A stretch of DNA of 64,000 nucleotides from Flavobacterium sp. (GCF_027484705.1 NZ_JAIXSL010000022.1:62001-126000); one strand, 5' to 3'. Positions 44,375 to 54,927 are shown, numbered from the stretch's first letter. A program made the numbers and translations. Notes: generated by a model from the letters alone, not told the origin.

Positions 44375-47353
44375 TTATTTTAAAATAATCTTCTGAATTT
44401 CTGTTGTGTTTTTCGTCTTTATCTTGACCAGGTATATGCCCTTTGCGAATTTCGCGAGGTTTAGGTTTACTTTTTCAGCATTATAATCGGCCTCTTCAAT
44501 TTTCATCCCTTTCAGATCGTATAATGTGACGGATTCAATATTCGATTTGTCGTTTGAGGAGATCGTAATCATTTCATGGGCTGGATTAGGATATATAACG
44601 GTTTGTGTTTTTGACGGAAGGGTAAAGTTGTCATCGACCTCAGTTGTACTCAACAGGTTTGATAAACTGCCGACATATAATTCTGCTCCGTTACTCGCGG
44701 TATTTGCTCTAACGAATATTTTATCGTCAATGGTCCAGATTTGATACAACATGTCCGGATAATTAAAAGGATTATCATTGATTACGTTGAGGCTAACAGG
44801 GAAAACATTGTCTGCGTTTCCGTTCGTCATCCAGAATTCGTAAGACCAAGTGTCGGCTTGATAAACTAATCTCTGGTTAAAACAGCCACAGATATCAATA
44901 GGACTAGTTTGGAAGGTACCGCTGTTTACCAGTTTTAGGGTTCCAGATACAGTGCCGTCGGTTCTCCAGAGTTCATCCAAACCAGAATTGCTGGTTTTCG
45001 TAAAGAAGAGGTAGCTACCGCAAATTTTAAATAAGTTATAGTATAGGTTTTGACCCTGATTCAGTACCGTTGTCCCGCCGATTGTCCCGTCGGATTTCAT
45101 TAATTTAATGCCACTGTTAACGATTTGAAAATAAATATAATCGTCATAGATGAAGCTCTGCGATATTGAAGAACTAGATTGGGATTCTAACAAAAGCTGG
45201 CAGCCCGATTGTGTTCCATCGGTTGACCAAATACTGTTGTTGCCCCACGATGAATTCGTGTGGTTTGTTGTGAAAAATATCTTATTAGACGTCGCATTTA
45301 GTATGACCGGGCCTTTGAGGTCGTAATTTCCTGCCGACGGAATTGTGATGACTTTTATTGTTCCGGATTCTGTTCCGTCGGTTTTCCATATTGATTTGGT
45401 ATTTCCATCATTGGCTGTAAAATAAAGATAACCATTTAAAACAGCATAACCATTGATTCCGGTTATGTTGGTATAATCAATGGCATTTCCCGCACCAGGG
45501 TTTATGTCCTTTACCAGGTACGTCCCACTTTCGGTTCCGTCGCTTCTCCACAATTCTTCTCCATGAATTTGGTCATTTCCCTTGAAATAGAAAATGTTAT
45601 TATATTCCATAAACAAGGTATAGTCACTAATGCCACTTTGACTGTTATTTGTAATATCTTTTACCAAATCCGTATTTTGTGTAGTTCCGTCAGTTTTGTA
45701 TATTTCCGCTCCTCCAGTTCCATTATTTGCTTTGAAAAAAAGATAATTTCCTGCTTTTTTAAGGGAAGGTCCATAGGTAGTTGCGAAAGGAATGGAACCA
45801 ATTTCACCAGGATTAATATCTTTTAAAATGGACGTTCCATTTACGGTTCCGTCACTTTTATGAAGTTCACGCCCGGTAGTTGTATTCGCAACGAAAACAT
45901 AACTACCATTAATTTCATTAATATAATCAGGGTCGGTGCCTTGATTATGCCCACAATCTTTAAAAAGAATTGTATTCATGGGTGTGCCGTCCGTTGTCCA
46001 TAATTCAATACCATTAACAGTTGTATAGGCCGGAAAAAAATATTGTCCATTGAACTCGGTAAAATTTAAAACAGAAGAATATCGGTTGACATCAATTTCT
46101 TTTAATTGAAACGTTCCTGACTCCGTACCGTCACTTCTCCATAGTGACTTATAAAATCCGGCAGTGTTACCACTTCTCGCTGCGAAAAGCATGATGCCAT
46201 TTCCTAATGTCAATGAAGATATATAACTGCTTTCTGAACCAGACTTGATATCTTTTAACAATGTTGTTCCGATTGGCGTTCCATCAGTTGTCCATAATTC
46301 TCTCCCTGAAATTGCATTCGATGCAAGAAAATAAGCTTTACCATTAAGTGTAATAAATTTATAATTTTCATTAGAGGATTCATTATTGAGGTCTAAAGTA
46401 CTCAAAAGGACAGTTCCATTACTTGTCCCATCCGTTTTCCATAATTCATAACTGAAAGAAGAGTTAAAAGCCCTAAATATAATACTATTCCCAAGGGCAG
46501 TTCCCTTTAATACATTGGCTGATGGATTGATCCCTGAATAAATATCTTTAACTAATACCGTTCCTGCATTTGTTCCGTCACTTTTCCACAATTCAAAACC
46601 ATTTGTCTGATTTCTGGCATAGAAATAAAAATTATTGTTTAAGATTATAAAGTCATTCCCTATATTTAAGCCGTCGGCACCTGAAGGATTGATATCTTTT
46701 ACAAGTACAGTTCCAGATGTTGTACCGTTGGTTTTCCATATTTCCCTACCGTTAGTAGCATTATAAGCTGTAAAATATAGTAGATTATTAAAAATGAAGA
46801 AGTCGTTAACATCACTACTGTAGGTTCCTTGACTTATGTCTTTGAGTAAAGTTGTCCCTATCGCTGTGCCGTCACTGATCCATATTTCATTTCCGTTATT
46901 CGCGTCAGTAAAATTGAATATTAACTTACCATTATATGCAATAATACTTGTTATACTATTAGAATTGTTGTTCGTGTTTGTAATTTGATAGGTGCCAGTT
47001 TCGGTACCATCACTCCTCCATAACTCTTCTCCGTTATTACTGTTTTTTGCCGAAAAATAAACGATATCATTGATGGTGACAAAAGCTGACTTGCCAATTC
47101 CGTCTCCTGGACTTATACTGTTAACAAAATGTGTTTGATTGGTATATGAGTCATATACCCATAGTACCTTTCTATTGAGATTCAAAGAGTTTACTGCGAA
47201 ATAAATTTTTGAAGTTCCCTTAGTAATTTTTTGTGGATTTCCATCGGCTAAGAAACCCAATTCAGCTAAAGAAATGTCTAAAGTTTGAGCCTTTGACGCA
47301 GTACTGGTCATTAGAATTAAAAGGCCATATACGAAAAGTAATATTTTTTTCAT
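44375..47353 (-). CDS. Giant T9SS cargo with ELWxSDGTxxGT repeats
   Basis: 992 residues from the chosen start. Signal peptide KKILLFVYGLLILMTSTASKA then QTLDIS. Residues 25-880 contain about seventeen repeats of about 48 residues, each with a YFxAxNxTNGxELWKSDGT core and a GTVLVKDINPG closing strand; this arrangement suggests beta-propellers. The C-terminus is a type A sorting domain (YPNPAHEMITISSN, VTLYDLKGMKIEE, GIYLVKIKTKNTTEI). The start at 47353 is placed just after a consensus promoter; the GTG at 47398 lies inside the -33 region. It is first gene of a two-gene operon. Surface adhesion or carbohydrate binding is plausible but unproven. Confidence 0.87.
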   Translation of the reverse strand: MKKILLFVYGLLILMTSTASKAQTLDISLAELGFLADGNPQKITKGTSKIYFAVNSLNLNRKVLWVYDSYTNQTHFVNSISPGDGIGKSAFVTINDIVYFSAKNSNNGEELWRSDGTETGTYQITNTNNNSNSITSIIAYNGKLIFNFTDANNGNEIWISDGTAIGTTLLKDISQGTYSSDVNDFFIFNNLLYFTAYNATNGREIWKTNGTTSGTVLVKDINPSGADGLNIGNDFIILNNNFYFYARNQTNGFELWKSDGTNAGTVLVKDIYSGINPSANVLKGTALGNSIIFRAFNSSFSYELWKTDGTSNGTVLLSTLDLNNESSNENYKFITLNGKAYFLASNAISGRELWTTDGTPIGTTLLKDIKSGSESSYISSLTLGNGIMLFAARSGNTAGFYKSLWRSDGTESGTFQLKEIDVNRYSSVLNFTEFNGQYFFPAYTTVNGIELWTTDGTPMNTILFKDCGHNQGTDPDYINEINGSYVFVANTTTGRELHKSDGTVNGTSILKDINPGEIGSIPFATTYGPSLKKAGNYLFFKANNGTGGAEIYKTDGTTQNTDLVKDITNNSQSGISDYTLFMEYNNIFYFKGNDQIHGEELWRSDGTESGTYLVKDINPGAGNAIDYTNITGINGYAVLNGYLYFTANDGNTKSIWKTDGTESGTIKVITIPSAGNYDLKGPVILNATSNKIFFTTNHTNSSWGNNSIWSTDGTQSGCQLLLESQSSSSISQSFIYDDYIYFQIVNSGIKLMKSDGTIGGTTVLNQGQNLYYNLFKICGSYLFFTKTSNSGLDELWRTDGTVSGTLKLVNSGTFQTSPIDICGCFNQRLVYQADTWSYEFWMTNGNADNVFPVSLNVINDNPFNYPDMLYQIWTIDDKIFVRANTASNGAELYVGSLSNLLSTTEVDDNFTLPSKTQTVIYPNPAHEMITISSNDKSNIESVTLYDLKGMKIEEADYNAEKVNLNLAKFAKGIYLVKIKTKNTTEIQKIILK

Positions 47354-47368
47354 AGATTCATTTTTCTC

Positions 47369-47400
47369 CAAATATAAAAAATCCCCAACCGCTTTCACAA
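47369..47400 (-). promoter_or_regulatory. Promoter of the ELWxSDGT repeat protein operon
   Basis: On the minus strand: -33 TTG (47398-47400), 21-base spacer, -7 TATATTTG (47369-47376). Full consensus, 15 bases before the ATG. Confidence 0.85.
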
Positions 47401-47454
47401 TCGAGGATTCATTTATTATAAATCTGAAATCTAAATTCAGAAACCAAAAACCGT

Positions 47455-50400
47455 TTATTCATTCACAATCACCCATTCTCCGGAGTTGATCATGCTTTCG
47501 GCTTTTTTGTATTTCATCGTTTCCGATTTTCCGCTCATGATGTGCTTAATCGTCACGTTGTCATTTCGGTTGATTTTCGGCATTTCGCGAACAATCGTTT
47601 CAGTCACCTGACGTTGTTGGGTTTGTCCGGCTTCACGGTTTTCGGCCGCTGCTGAATCACTGTTCGGGATTTCGTCTTTGCTGGTTTTGTAATTTTCCTT
47701 GACTTTCACCTGTTTAGCTTCCTGAATGGCCGGTGCTTGTTGCTGTGGCAAATCGCCTTTGAACAGGAATGAAATCACTTCTTTATTGACACCGTTCAAC
47801 ATCGAGCTGAACAAGTTGTAAGCTTCAAATTTGTAAATCAGTAACGGATCTTTTTGTTCGTGAACGGCCAACTGAACCGATTGTTTGAGCTCGTCCATTT
47901 TGCGTAAGTGTTTTTTCCAAGCTTCATCGACAATCGCCAAAGTGATGTTCTTTTCGAAATCGGCAATGAGTTGTTTTCCTTGCGTTTCATAGGCTTTTTT
48001 CATATCCGTTACGACATTGAGCGTTTTGATGCCGTCGGTGAACGGCACTACGATGCGCTCGAACTGGTTGTTTTTATCTTCATAAACGCCCGCTATAATT
48101 GGCAAAGCTTCTCTGGCGCTTCGTTCGGTTTTCTCGGTGTAGAATTCCATAGCTGCCTTGTAGACTTTTCCGCTGAGTTCGCTTTCTGATGATCTTTCGA
48201 ATTCACTTTCAGTAACCGGTGATGTGATAGAGAAATAACGGATCAGTTCAAATTCGAAATTCTTGAAATCGTTGTTGGCTTTGTTGGTTTCAACGATCAA
48301 TTCACTCGTGTCGTACATCATGTTCGCGATATCGACTTTTAATCGTTCGCCGTGTAAAGCGTGACGGCGGCGTTTGTAAACCACTTCACGTTGCGCATTC
48401 ATGACGTCATCATATTCGAGCAAACGCTTACGGACACCGAAATTGTTTTCCTCCACTTTTTTCTGCGCGCGTTCAATCGATTTGGTCATCATCGAATGTT
48501 GAATCACTTCGCCTTCTTTGAGTCCCATTCTGTCCATCACTTTCGCGACTCTTTCAGAACCGAACAAACGCATCAGGTTGTCTTCGAGAGAAACATAAAA
48601 TTGGGAACTTCCGACATCTCCCTGACGACCCGCACGACCACGCAACTGGCGGTCTACACGTCGAGAATCATGGCGTTCGGTTCCGACAATCGCCAAACCA
48701 CCGGCAGCTTTCACTTCTGGCGATAATTTGATATCGGTTCCACGACCGGCCATATTGGTTGCAATTGTTACGACGCCTGATTTTCCGGCTTCTTCAACGA
48801 TTTGGGCTTCTTGTTTGTGCATTTTCGCGTTCAATACGTTGTGCGTAACACCGCGCATTTTAAGCATTCGACTCAACAATTCTGAGATTTCAACCGAAGT
48901 GGTTCCGATCAGTACCGGACGGCCTGCTTTGGATAATTCGGTCACGTCTTCAATCACCGCGTTGAATTTTTCGCGGGTTGTTTTATAGATTAAATCTTCT
49001 TTGTCTTTACGCGCCATCGGGCGGTTGGTCGGGATTTCGACTACATCGAGTTTGTAGATTTCCCAAAGTTCGCCTGCTTCAGTTACGGCAGTTCCCGTCA
49101 TTCCGGCAAGCTTGCTGTACATTCTGAAATAATTCTGTAATGTGACGGTTGCAAAAGTCTGGGTTGCCGCTTCAATCTTAACATTTTCTTTCGCTTCAAT
49201 CGCTTGGTGTAATCCGTCAGAGTAACGACGGCCATCCATGATACGACCCGTTTGCTCGTCTACGATTAGGATTTTATTGTCCATGATGACGTATTCGACA
49301 TCTTTTTCGAATAGGGAATAGGCTTTCAATAATTGGGTCAGCGTATGAATGCGCTCGCTTTTAATCGAGAAATCCTGGAACAGTTTTTCTTTCTCTTCGG
49401 CTTCTTTGTCTTTGTCTAAGCCCATTTTTTCGATGCGGGCAATTTCAGTTCCGATATCCGGAAGCAAGAAGAAATTTTCATCGGTATCGGTAGAAAGGAA
49501 TTTGATGCCGTTGTCGGTGAGCTCGACCTGATTGTTTTTTTCTTCAATGACAAAATACAACGCTTCATCAATTTTATGCATGTCGCGGTTGTTGTCCTGC
49601 ATGTATTGGTTTTCGGTTTTCTGGAGCAATTGTTTTACGCCTTCTTCACTCAAAAACTTGATCAACGCTTTGTTTTTAGGCAAGGCTCTGTAGGCTCTGA
49701 GCAGGTTGAATCCGGCGTCTTTCGCGTTGCCTTCCTTGAACAATCTTTTGGCTTCTGTCAGAAATCCATTAGACAATTGTCTTTGAAGGTTCACCAGATT
49801 TTCGATTTTTGGCTTCAATTCGTTGAATTCGTGACGGTCGCCTTGAGGCACAGGACCGGAAATAATCAAGGGTGTTCTTGCGTCATCAATCAATACAGAA
49901 TCGACCTCATCGACAATCGCGAAGTTGTGTTTTCTCTGCACTAAATCTTCAGGAGAATGCGCCATGTTGTCTCTCAGATAGTCGAAACCGAACTCGTTGT
50001 TGGTTCCGTAAGTGATGTCGGCATCATAAGCTCTTTTGCGTTCTGCAGTATTGGGTTGGTAGTTGTCGATACATTCTACAGACAATCCGTGGAATTCGAA
50101 CAATGGAGCTTTCCACGCGCTGTCACGTTTGGCCAAATAATCATTGACGGTTACTAAGTGTACGCCGTTTCCGGTAAGTGCGTTCAAGTATAAAGGCAAA
50201 GTCGCGACTAATGTTTTTCCTTCTCCGGTTTGCATTTCGGAGATTTTTCCGTCGTGCAAAACCATTCCGCCAATCAACTGCACATCATAGTGGATCATGT
50301 CCCAGGTGATTTCTTTTCCGGCAGCATTCCAGGTGTTTGCCCAATTCGCTTCATCTCCGACAATCGTCACATAGGATTTTGTCGCCGACAATTCGCGGTC

Positions 50401-50808
50401 TTTAGGCGTTGCGGTAACGGTAAGTTGGGTATTTTCTTTGAATCTTCGGGCCGTTTCTTTGATGACAGCGAACGCTTCAGGTAAAATTTCGTTGAGGGTT
50501 TTTTCAGAAATCTCGTAGGCTTCTTTTTCTAAGGCATCAACAGCAGCGTAGATGTCTTCTCTTTTGTCGATATCTTCGATGCTTTCTACTTCTTGCAGCA
50601 AAGCATTGATTTTGGCATCTTTCTCGGCGCGGGCTTGTTTGATTTTTTCTTTGAACTCTGCTGTTTTGGCTCTCAGTTCATCGTGAGAAAGGCTCATCAG
50701 GGTACTTTCAAGGGCTTTGATTTTATTCAGTTTGCCTTGTAAAGCTTTGACGTCTTTCTGTGATTTATCGCCTACAAATGCTTTGATAATGCTATTGATG
50801 AAACTCAT
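47455..50808 (-). CDS. secA: Preprotein translocase subunit SecA
   Basis: 1117-residue motor ATPase of the Sec pathway. Motifs are Walker [10 protein letters not shown] near residue 190, [25 protein letters not shown]-type [17 protein letters not shown], the second nucleotide domain with [10 protein letters not shown] and [10 protein letters not shown], and the two-helix finger region ([15 protein letters not shown]). It is about 200 residues longer than E. coli SecA, from insertions between the Walker motifs (residues 330-430) and an extended C-terminus, as usual in Bacteroidota. The C-terminal zinc-binding SecB motif is absent; the tail ends in [10 protein letters not shown]. It feeds the T9SS cargo proteins to the periplasm. 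A -7 box TAAATTTG is at 50843-50850. Confidence 0.95.
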   Translation of the reverse strand: MSFINSIIKAFVGDKSQKDVKALQGKLNKIKALESTLMSLSHDELRAKTAEFKEKIKQARAEKDAKINALLQEVESIEDIDKREDIYAAVDALEKEAYEISEKTLNEILPEAFAVIKETARRFKENTQLTVTATPKDRELSATKSYVTIVGDEANWANTWNAAGKEITWDMIHYDVQLIGGMVLHDGKISEMQTGEGKTLVATLPLYLNALTGNGVHLVTVNDYLAKRDSAWKAPLFEFHGLSVECIDNYQPNTAERKRAYDADITYGTNNEFGFDYLRDNMAHSPEDLVQRKHNFAIVDEVDSVLIDDARTPLIISGPVPQGDRHEFNELKPKIENLVNLQRQLSNGFLTEAKRLFKEGNAKDAGFNLLRAYRALPKNKALIKFLSEEGVKQLLQKTENQYMQDNNRDMHKIDEALYFVIEEKNNQVELTDNGIKFLSTDTDENFFLLPDIGTEIARIEKMGLDKDKEAEEKEKLFQDFSIKSERIHTLTQLLKAYSLFEKDVEYVIMDNKILIVDEQTGRIMDGRRYSDGLHQAIEAKENVKIEAATQTFATVTLQNYFRMYSKLAGMTGTAVTEAGELWEIYKLDVVEIPTNRPMARKDKEDLIYKTTREKFNAVIEDVTELSKAGRPVLIGTTSVEISELLSRMLKMRGVTHNVLNAKMHKQEAQIVEEAGKSGVVTIATNMAGRGTDIKLSPEVKAAGGLAIVGTERHDSRRVDRQLRGRAGRQGDVGSSQFYVSLEDNLMRLFGSERVAKVMDRMGLKEGEVIQHSMMTKSIERAQKKVEENNFGVRKRLLEYDDVMNAQREVVYKRRRHALHGERLKVDIANMMYDTSELIVETNKANNDFKNFEFELIRYFSITSPVTESEFERSSESELSGKVYKAAMEFYTEKTERSAREALPIIAGVYEDKNNQFERIVVPFTDGIKTLNVVTDMKKAYETQGKQLIADFEKNITLAIVDEAWKKHLRKMDELKQSVQLAVHEQKDPLLIYKFEAYNLFSSMLNGVNKEVISFLFKGDLPQQQAPAIQEAKQVKVKENYKTSKDEIPNSDSAAAENREAGQTQQRQVTETIVREMPKINRNDNVTIKHIMSGKSETMKYKKAESMINSGEWVIVNE

Positions 50809-50842
50809 AATGAATGTGTAATTTCTGATTTATAAAGGTGTG

Positions 50843-50850
50843 CAAATTTA
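50843..50850 (-). promoter_or_regulatory. secA -7 box
   Basis: Minus strand TAAATTTG, exact TAnnTTTG. It lies directly after the T run of the preceding terminator, and no good -33 TTG is visible. Confidence 0.55.
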
Positions 50851-50852
50851 AA

Positions 50853-50879
50853 CAAAAAAAAAGCCTCGTTTGAGACTTT
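50853..50879 (-). terminator. Terminator after the DUF2795 gene
   Basis: On the minus strand AAAGTCTC-AAAC-GAGGCTTT (one T-G wobble) followed by nine T residues. Confidence 0.8.
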
Positions 50880-50899
50880 CCATTGGTTTTATTATTTTT

Positions 50900-51121
50900 T
50901 TAATACTCATCCTCGTTCCAAAGATAATCTTCGTCGGTCGGATAATCTGGCCAAATTTCTTCCATTGATTCATAAATCTCTCCTTCGTCTTCTATAGATT
51001 GTAGATTTTCAACTACTTCAAGCGGTGCGCCCGCTCTGATAGCGTAGTCTATGAGTTCATCTTTGGTTGCAGGCCACGGTGCATCACTTAAATACGATGC
51101 TAATTCTAATGTCCAATACAT
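50900..51121 (-). CDS. DUF2795 domain protein
   Basis: 73 residues. The first 45 match the DUF2795 pattern (YLSDAPWPATKDELIDYAIR followed by GAPLEVVENLQ), a small helical fold. The rest is acidic (EDEGEIYESMEEIWPDYPTD). Function unknown for the family. It stands alone between its terminator and the adenosyltransferase gene. Confidence 0.85.
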   Translation of the reverse strand: MYWTLELASYLSDAPWPATKDELIDYAIRAGAPLEVVENLQSIEDEGEIYESMEEIWPDYPTDEDYLWNEDEY

Positions 51122-51263
51122 CTTCTTTCGATTTTAGTTTGTGCAAAAATAATTTTTTTACTGAAACAGTCAAGTAAAAATCGATTTATTTTAAAAAAAG
51201 TTAAGAACGTCCTGTTGCTGTTGAAATTATCGGACTTATTAGAATCTCAATTTTGAATCAAAA

Positions 51264-51833
51264 TTATTTCCGTGGAATCCATTTTACTTCATCGGCTTGC
51301 AGGTCGGAAGTCAACTTCCGTGCCAGTACAAAAAGGTAGTCAGAAAGTCGGTTCAGGTACTTGATGGCAATCGGCGCGACAGGTTCATTATGGCTCAAAT
51401 GCACTGCCAAACGCTCAGCCCTGCGGCAGACACAACGCGCAATATGACAATATGACACCGTAGTATGACCGCCGGGTAAAACAAAATGTGTCATGGGCGG
51501 TAAACTGTCTTCCATGGTGTCGATTTCGTTTTCGAGCAGTTCAATGTCGCTTTCGAGAATGCCTAATTTCTGCAACCGCAATTCGCCATTTTTCATGACT
51601 TCTTTTTCGGGTGGCGTGGCTAAAATGGCACCAACGGTAAACAGGCGGTCCTGAATTTCAATCAGTATATCTTTGTAATGCTGATCCATTTGCTGGTCGC
51701 GGATCAGTCCGATGTGCGAGTTGAGTTCGTCAACGGTTCCGTAACTGTCAATGCGGATGTGGTCTTTCGGGACGCGGGTTCCGCCGAAAAGTGCTGTGGT
51801 TCCTTGGTCGCCAGTTTTGGTATATACTTTCAT
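51264..51833 (-). CDS. Cob(I)alamin adenosyltransferase, PduO type
   Basis: 189-residue enzyme that makes adenosylcobalamin from cob(I)alamin and ATP. N-terminal ATP loop YTKTGDQGTTALFGG, then IDSYGTVDELNSHIG, and the active-site helix CRRAERLAVHL near residue 137 characterise PduO/MMAB-type trimeric enzymes. It is functionally linked to MeaB (38.5 kb), which serves an adenosylcobalamin-dependent mutase. It has its own promoter overlapping the end of the ATP-grasp gene. Confidence 0.93.
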   Translation of the reverse strand: MKVYTKTGDQGTTALFGGTRVPKDHIRIDSYGTVDELNSHIGLIRDQQMDQHYKDILIEIQDRLFTVGAILATPPEKEVMKNGELRLQKLGILESDIELLENEIDTMEDSLPPMTHFVLPGGHTTVSYCHIARCVCRRAERLAVHLSHNEPVAPIAIKYLNRLSDYLFVLARKLTSDLQADEVKWIPRK

Positions 51834-51875
51834 TCAATTGATAATTGATAATTGATAATTTGAAAATGCAAATAG

Positions 51876-51909
51876 CAAATTTACTTGATTAATTCGAGAA
51901 TCGAATCAA
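51876..51909 (-). promoter_or_regulatory. Promoter of the adenosyltransferase gene
   Basis: Minus strand: TTG (51907-51909), 23-base spacer, TAAATTTG (51876-51883). The -7 box overlaps the stop codon of the ATP-grasp gene. Confidence 0.6.
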
Positions 51910-52738
51910 CAAATCTTTTTAAAGCGCCTTCACTATAATGAAAGTACAAATCGGGTTCGATGCATTCGATTTCCATGAGTTGTAGTTGGTTGTTGATGAT
52001 GATGCCATCGACGCGGGCGTAAAGCAAGGCATTGGAAAAAGTGTTGACAATCTTTTGAGCTTGTTCGATTAGTGAAGCGTTAGGTTCTACCGCTGTATAT
52101 TGCCCGCCAAATTGCACCTGAATTCTGAAATCGCCTTTGGCCGGTTTTTTATTGACGGCGTGTGAGAACTTTTTGTTGAAGAAGACGAATGAAGTTTCGC
52201 CTTCCGTCTCGATTTCGGGCATGAATTGTTGCAACAATAAATCTTTGTCTGCGGCAATAGGTTGATATGTTGCGTTGATTTTTTCAATATCGGAAACCTC
52301 AAAAACTTCCGTGAGATAAGAACCAGCTGAAAAGGCAGGTTTGATCACGGCTTTTGTCCAATGCGCAGGAATGATTTGGATAAGATTTAAATCGTTGGTC
52401 TTTTCGATGAAAACCGTCGGCAAAATTGGAATGCCTTGCTGTTGGAAATTGCGTAAATAGAATTTATGCTTGTTCTGTTTTACGATTTCTAAAGCGTTAA
52501 GGGTTTTGATTCCGAGCTTTTCGATGTGATCGAGCCAAGTGTTGAATTCGGTTTCTTTCTCATAATAATCCCAGGTGTTGCGGAAAATCAGGCAATTGAA
52601 ATCGGACCAATTGATGGTTTTGTCGCTCCAGATTGCGGCCTGTGAAATGATGTTATGTTTCGCCAATTCGGGTATTAGCAATTGATCGTTTGCCGTTAAG
52701 TCTGGTAATCTTTCGCAAGTGAGTAAGGCGATTTTCAT
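51881..52738 (-). CDS. ATP-grasp domain protein
   Basis: 285 residues. Residues 1-85 form a Rossmann-like lobe (IALLTCERLPDLTANDQLL, NCLIFRNTWDYYEKETEF). Residues 95-285 form the ATP-grasp lobes with AVIKPAFSAGSYLT (ATP-binding Lys), LLLQQFMPEIETEGETSFVF (hinge and first acidic residues), RIQVQFGGQYTAVEP and the metal site YARVDGIIINNQLQLMEIEC. This resembles RimK/CycH-like ligases that join a carboxylate to an amine or thiol. The substrate cannot be read from context. Confidence 0.88.
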   Translation of the reverse strand: MKIALLTCERLPDLTANDQLLIPELAKHNIISQAAIWSDKTINWSDFNCLIFRNTWDYYEKETEFNTWLDHIEKLGIKTLNALEIVKQNKHKFYLRNFQQQGIPILPTVFIEKTNDLNLIQIIPAHWTKAVIKPAFSAGSYLTEVFEVSDIEKINATYQPIAADKDLLLQQFMPEIETEGETSFVFFNKKFSHAVNKKPAKGDFRIQVQFGGQYTAVEPNASLIEQAQKIVNTFSNALLYARVDGIIINNQLQLMEIECIEPDLYFHYSEGALKRFVDSILELIK

Positions 52739-52777
52739 TTGGAATTTGATTGAAGATAAGGTTGATGATTGTAAATT

Positions 52778-53155
52778 TTACAGCAGATTCTCTTTTTTAA
52801 TATAGATGCCGATGATTTGATTTTGTGCGTTCATTGTAATTCTGATGATGGCACTGCCGTACTCAAAATGACCGGTATATTGCGCTCTGGATTTTTGAGC
52901 TTTTTCACTGTAGTCTACCAATTGAACCGATAATAATGATCCTCTACTTTTTTTAACCGTAGCAAAAAAACTGAAATAATATTTTTTAGAATAAGCGCTT
53001 TGCATTTTTGGCGAAAAGGACTCATAAATCTTATCGAAATCATTGTTGTTGTATTGTATCGTAAAGTTCTCAATGGCATTTTTCTGCATCTGGTTTTGCG
53101 CAAAAGCCATATTAAAACCGACCAAAAGAAACCACAACAACAAAACTTTTTTCAT
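52778..53155 (-). CDS. Secreted DUF3887-like protein
   Basis: 125 residues. Signal peptide KKVLLLWFLLVGFNMAFA before QNQMQKNAIENFT. The mature part (YNNNDFDKIYESFSPKMQSA, KKSRGSLLSVQLVDYSEK, IRITMNAQNQIIGIYIK) resembles DUF3887/NTF2-like periplasmic domains often found beside peptidases. No enzyme neighbour is present here. Function unknown. Confidence 0.75.
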   Translation of the reverse strand: MKKVLLLWFLLVGFNMAFAQNQMQKNAIENFTIQYNNNDFDKIYESFSPKMQSAYSKKYYFSFFATVKKSRGSLLSVQLVDYSEKAQKSRAQYTGHFEYGSAIIRITMNAQNQIIGIYIKKENLL

Positions 53156-53189
53156 AGTACTATTTATTGGTTATTCAGAACGGATTGCC

Positions 53190-53271
53190 CTAGCCCCGAT
53201 GGTAGCGGAAATCCTTTTGTTCTGGTGTTCAGAACAAAAGATTGAGAGTGGACAGCGGGAAACAGCTCCTA
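53190..53271 (+). repeat. Flavobacterial structured intergenic repeat, copy F
   Basis: Forward copy. Arms CCCG (53195-53198) and CGGG (53256-53259). Central hairpin CTTTTGTTCTG / CAGAACAAAAG, loop GTGTT, a compensated variant of copy E. It ends three bases before the stop codon of the ABC ATPase gene. Confidence 0.9.
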
Positions 53272-53274
53272 AAA

Positions 53275-53961
53275 TCATTTCGTAGTATCGCTCTCAATCA
53301 TCCCGTCGCGCAAACGAATCACGCGATTGGCATAGGCAGCGATTTCTTCCTCGTGGGTCACGAGAATCACGGTATTGCCATTCTTGTGGATGTCGCCAAA
53401 AAGTTTCATAATCTCTACCGATGTCTTGCTGTCGAGGTTTCCCGTAGGTTCATCCGCGAGAATAATCGACGGTTTGTTGACCATCGCACGCGCAATCGCA
53501 ACCCTTTGTCTTTGACCGCCCGAAAGCTGGTTCGGTTGGTGGTCCATACGGTCGGCGAGATTTACCTGAGCGAGGACTTCGGTGGCGCGGGCGTTGCGTT
53601 CCGATTTAGAATAACCGGCGTAAACCATCGGCAAAGCCACATTATCGAGCGCGGAAGTTCTGGGCAGAAGGTTGAAAGTCTGAAACACAAACCCGATTTC
53701 CTTGTTGCGGATGTCGGCGAGTTCGTCGTCGTGCATTTTGCTGACGTCTTTTCCGTTGAGGATATAAGTGCCGGAAGTCGGCGTGTCCAGACAACCTAAA
53801 ATATTCATCAACGTTGACTTTCCGGAACCTGATGGGCCCATTAGTGCCACATATTCGCCTTTGTGGATTTTGAGATCGATGCCTTTAAGAACGTATACAA
53901 TTTCGTTACCGAGCACAAAATCGCGTTTGATGTCGGTAATTTTGATTAATGGGTTTGCCAT
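53275..53961 (-). CDS. ABC transporter ATP-binding protein, LolD/MacB type
   Basis: 228 residues. Walker [12 protein letters not shown]-loop [15 protein letters not shown], signature [15 protein letters not shown], Walker [12 protein letters not shown] and switch His VTHEEEIA. The phrase [20 protein letters not shown] fits the LolD/MacB/FtsE subgroup of mechanotransmission ABC systems. The permease is not adjacent, so the transported or released molecule (lipoprotein, macrolide or peptide) is unknown. Repeat copy F follows its stop. Confidence 0.9.
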   Translation of the reverse strand: MANPLIKITDIKRDFVLGNEIVYVLKGIDLKIHKGEYVALMGPSGSGKSTLMNILGCLDTPTSGTYILNGKDVSKMHDDELADIRNKEIGFVFQTFNLLPRTSALDNVALPMVYAGYSKSERNARATEVLAQVNLADRMDHQPNQLSGGQRQRVAIARAMVNKPSIILADEPTGNLDSKTSVEIMKLFGDIHKNGNTVILVTHEEEIAAYANRVIRLRDGMIESDTTK

Positions 53962-54163
53962 TTTGGATTGTTTTTCAGGTTTTAAATGTACAAAAATAGC
54001 TGTTGCAATTTCCCGAATAAGTAGGTGTTTTTTGGTTTATGTTACGAGCTGTTTTTCAAAAAAAGCATTATTAAATTAAAAGCAGTATTTATGGGTTTTC
54101 AGGCGCTTCAAATGCGTTTTTTTCAGAACTTATGGAATTGTTTTCATAATTCACACAAAAAAA

Positions 54164-54193
54164 TTGAAGCCCGAACAATGCGCTATAAATTTG
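54164..54193 (+). promoter_or_regulatory. Promoter of the DUF6565 lipoprotein gene
   Basis: -33 TTG (54164-54166), 19-base spacer, -7 TAAATTTG (54186-54193). Full consensus, 26 bases before the ATG. Confidence 0.85.
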
Positions 54194-54219
54194 CCCGTAT
54201 AATTTAAAACCAAAATATT

Positions 54220-54882
54220 ATGAAAAGTAGTTCCATGTTTATCGCAGTAGCGTTAGTCGCTTTAGGATTCACTTCCTGCAAAGATGAAAAAGCAGAAAAA
54301 GCAGAAAAAACCGTAAATTCTTTTGTGGTCTATACCGATTCCATTGAAGCCGTTGATGCTAAAGAAGCTTCAGCAAACTGGGAAGCTATCGCAAGTACTT
54401 ACGAAACCAGAATGAACGAAGCAGAAGCTTCATTACAGGATTTGAAAGACAAACAAGCCGCTGAAGAAAAAATCAGTGCGAGCAAAGCAAAATACGAAAC
54501 GGTAAAAGCCAATGTAAAAACACAAATGGCCGCCAGTATGAAACCTAATCCTAAACAACAATTGCGTAATGCCTTATTCGGTGAAGGAAAAATCGGCGAC
54601 GATATGAATTTTGACTGGGTGAACAAAGACAACATCCACGACGTTTACCAACAATTTGTGCATACGGCCGAAGACAACAAAGACAAATATTCGCGTGAAG
54701 ACTGGGATGAAGTGAAATTGATGTACGAAGCTTTAGACAGCAGAAAAAATACCGTTGAAAAAGAAGGTTTGAGTTCTAAAGACAATCTCAAAATTGCTGG
54801 TTTGAAAATTAAATTCGCTGCGATGGCAAAAGTAAACAGAATCGGTGCTAAGTCAGACGAAATGGCGGAAGCCAAAAAATAA
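54220..54882 (+). CDS. Helical lipoprotein (DUF6565-like)
   Basis: 220 residues. Signal peptide with lipobox: FIAVALVALGFTSCKDEK, so the Cys near residue 20 is probably lipidated. The mature part is long charged helices (VVYTDSIEAVDAKEASANWE, NEAEASLQDLKDKQAAEEKI) and ends in Lys/Ala-rich helix. It matches what is labelled DUF6565 in Flavobacteria. Surface or periplasmic location is likely. A strong promoter and a downstream terminator make it a single-gene unit. Function unknown. Confidence 0.85.
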   Translation: MKSSSMFIAVALVALGFTSCKDEKAEKAEKTVNSFVVYTDSIEAVDAKEASANWEAIASTYETRMNEAEASLQDLKDKQAAEEKISASKAKYETVKANVKTQMAASMKPNPKQQLRNALFGEGKIGDDMNFDWVNKDNIHDVYQQFVHTAEDNKDKYSREDWDEVKLMYEALDSRKNTVEKEGLSSKDNLKIAGLKIKFAAMAKVNRIGAKSDEMAEAKK

Positions 54883-54927
54883 GAAAAGCATAATTAATTT
54901 AAAATTGGGTTAAATTTAATTAGCGAG

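Noticed and set aside
47908..50484. Several plus-strand open frames of 60-122 residues
   Set aside because: All lie antisense within secA, whose motifs are clear.
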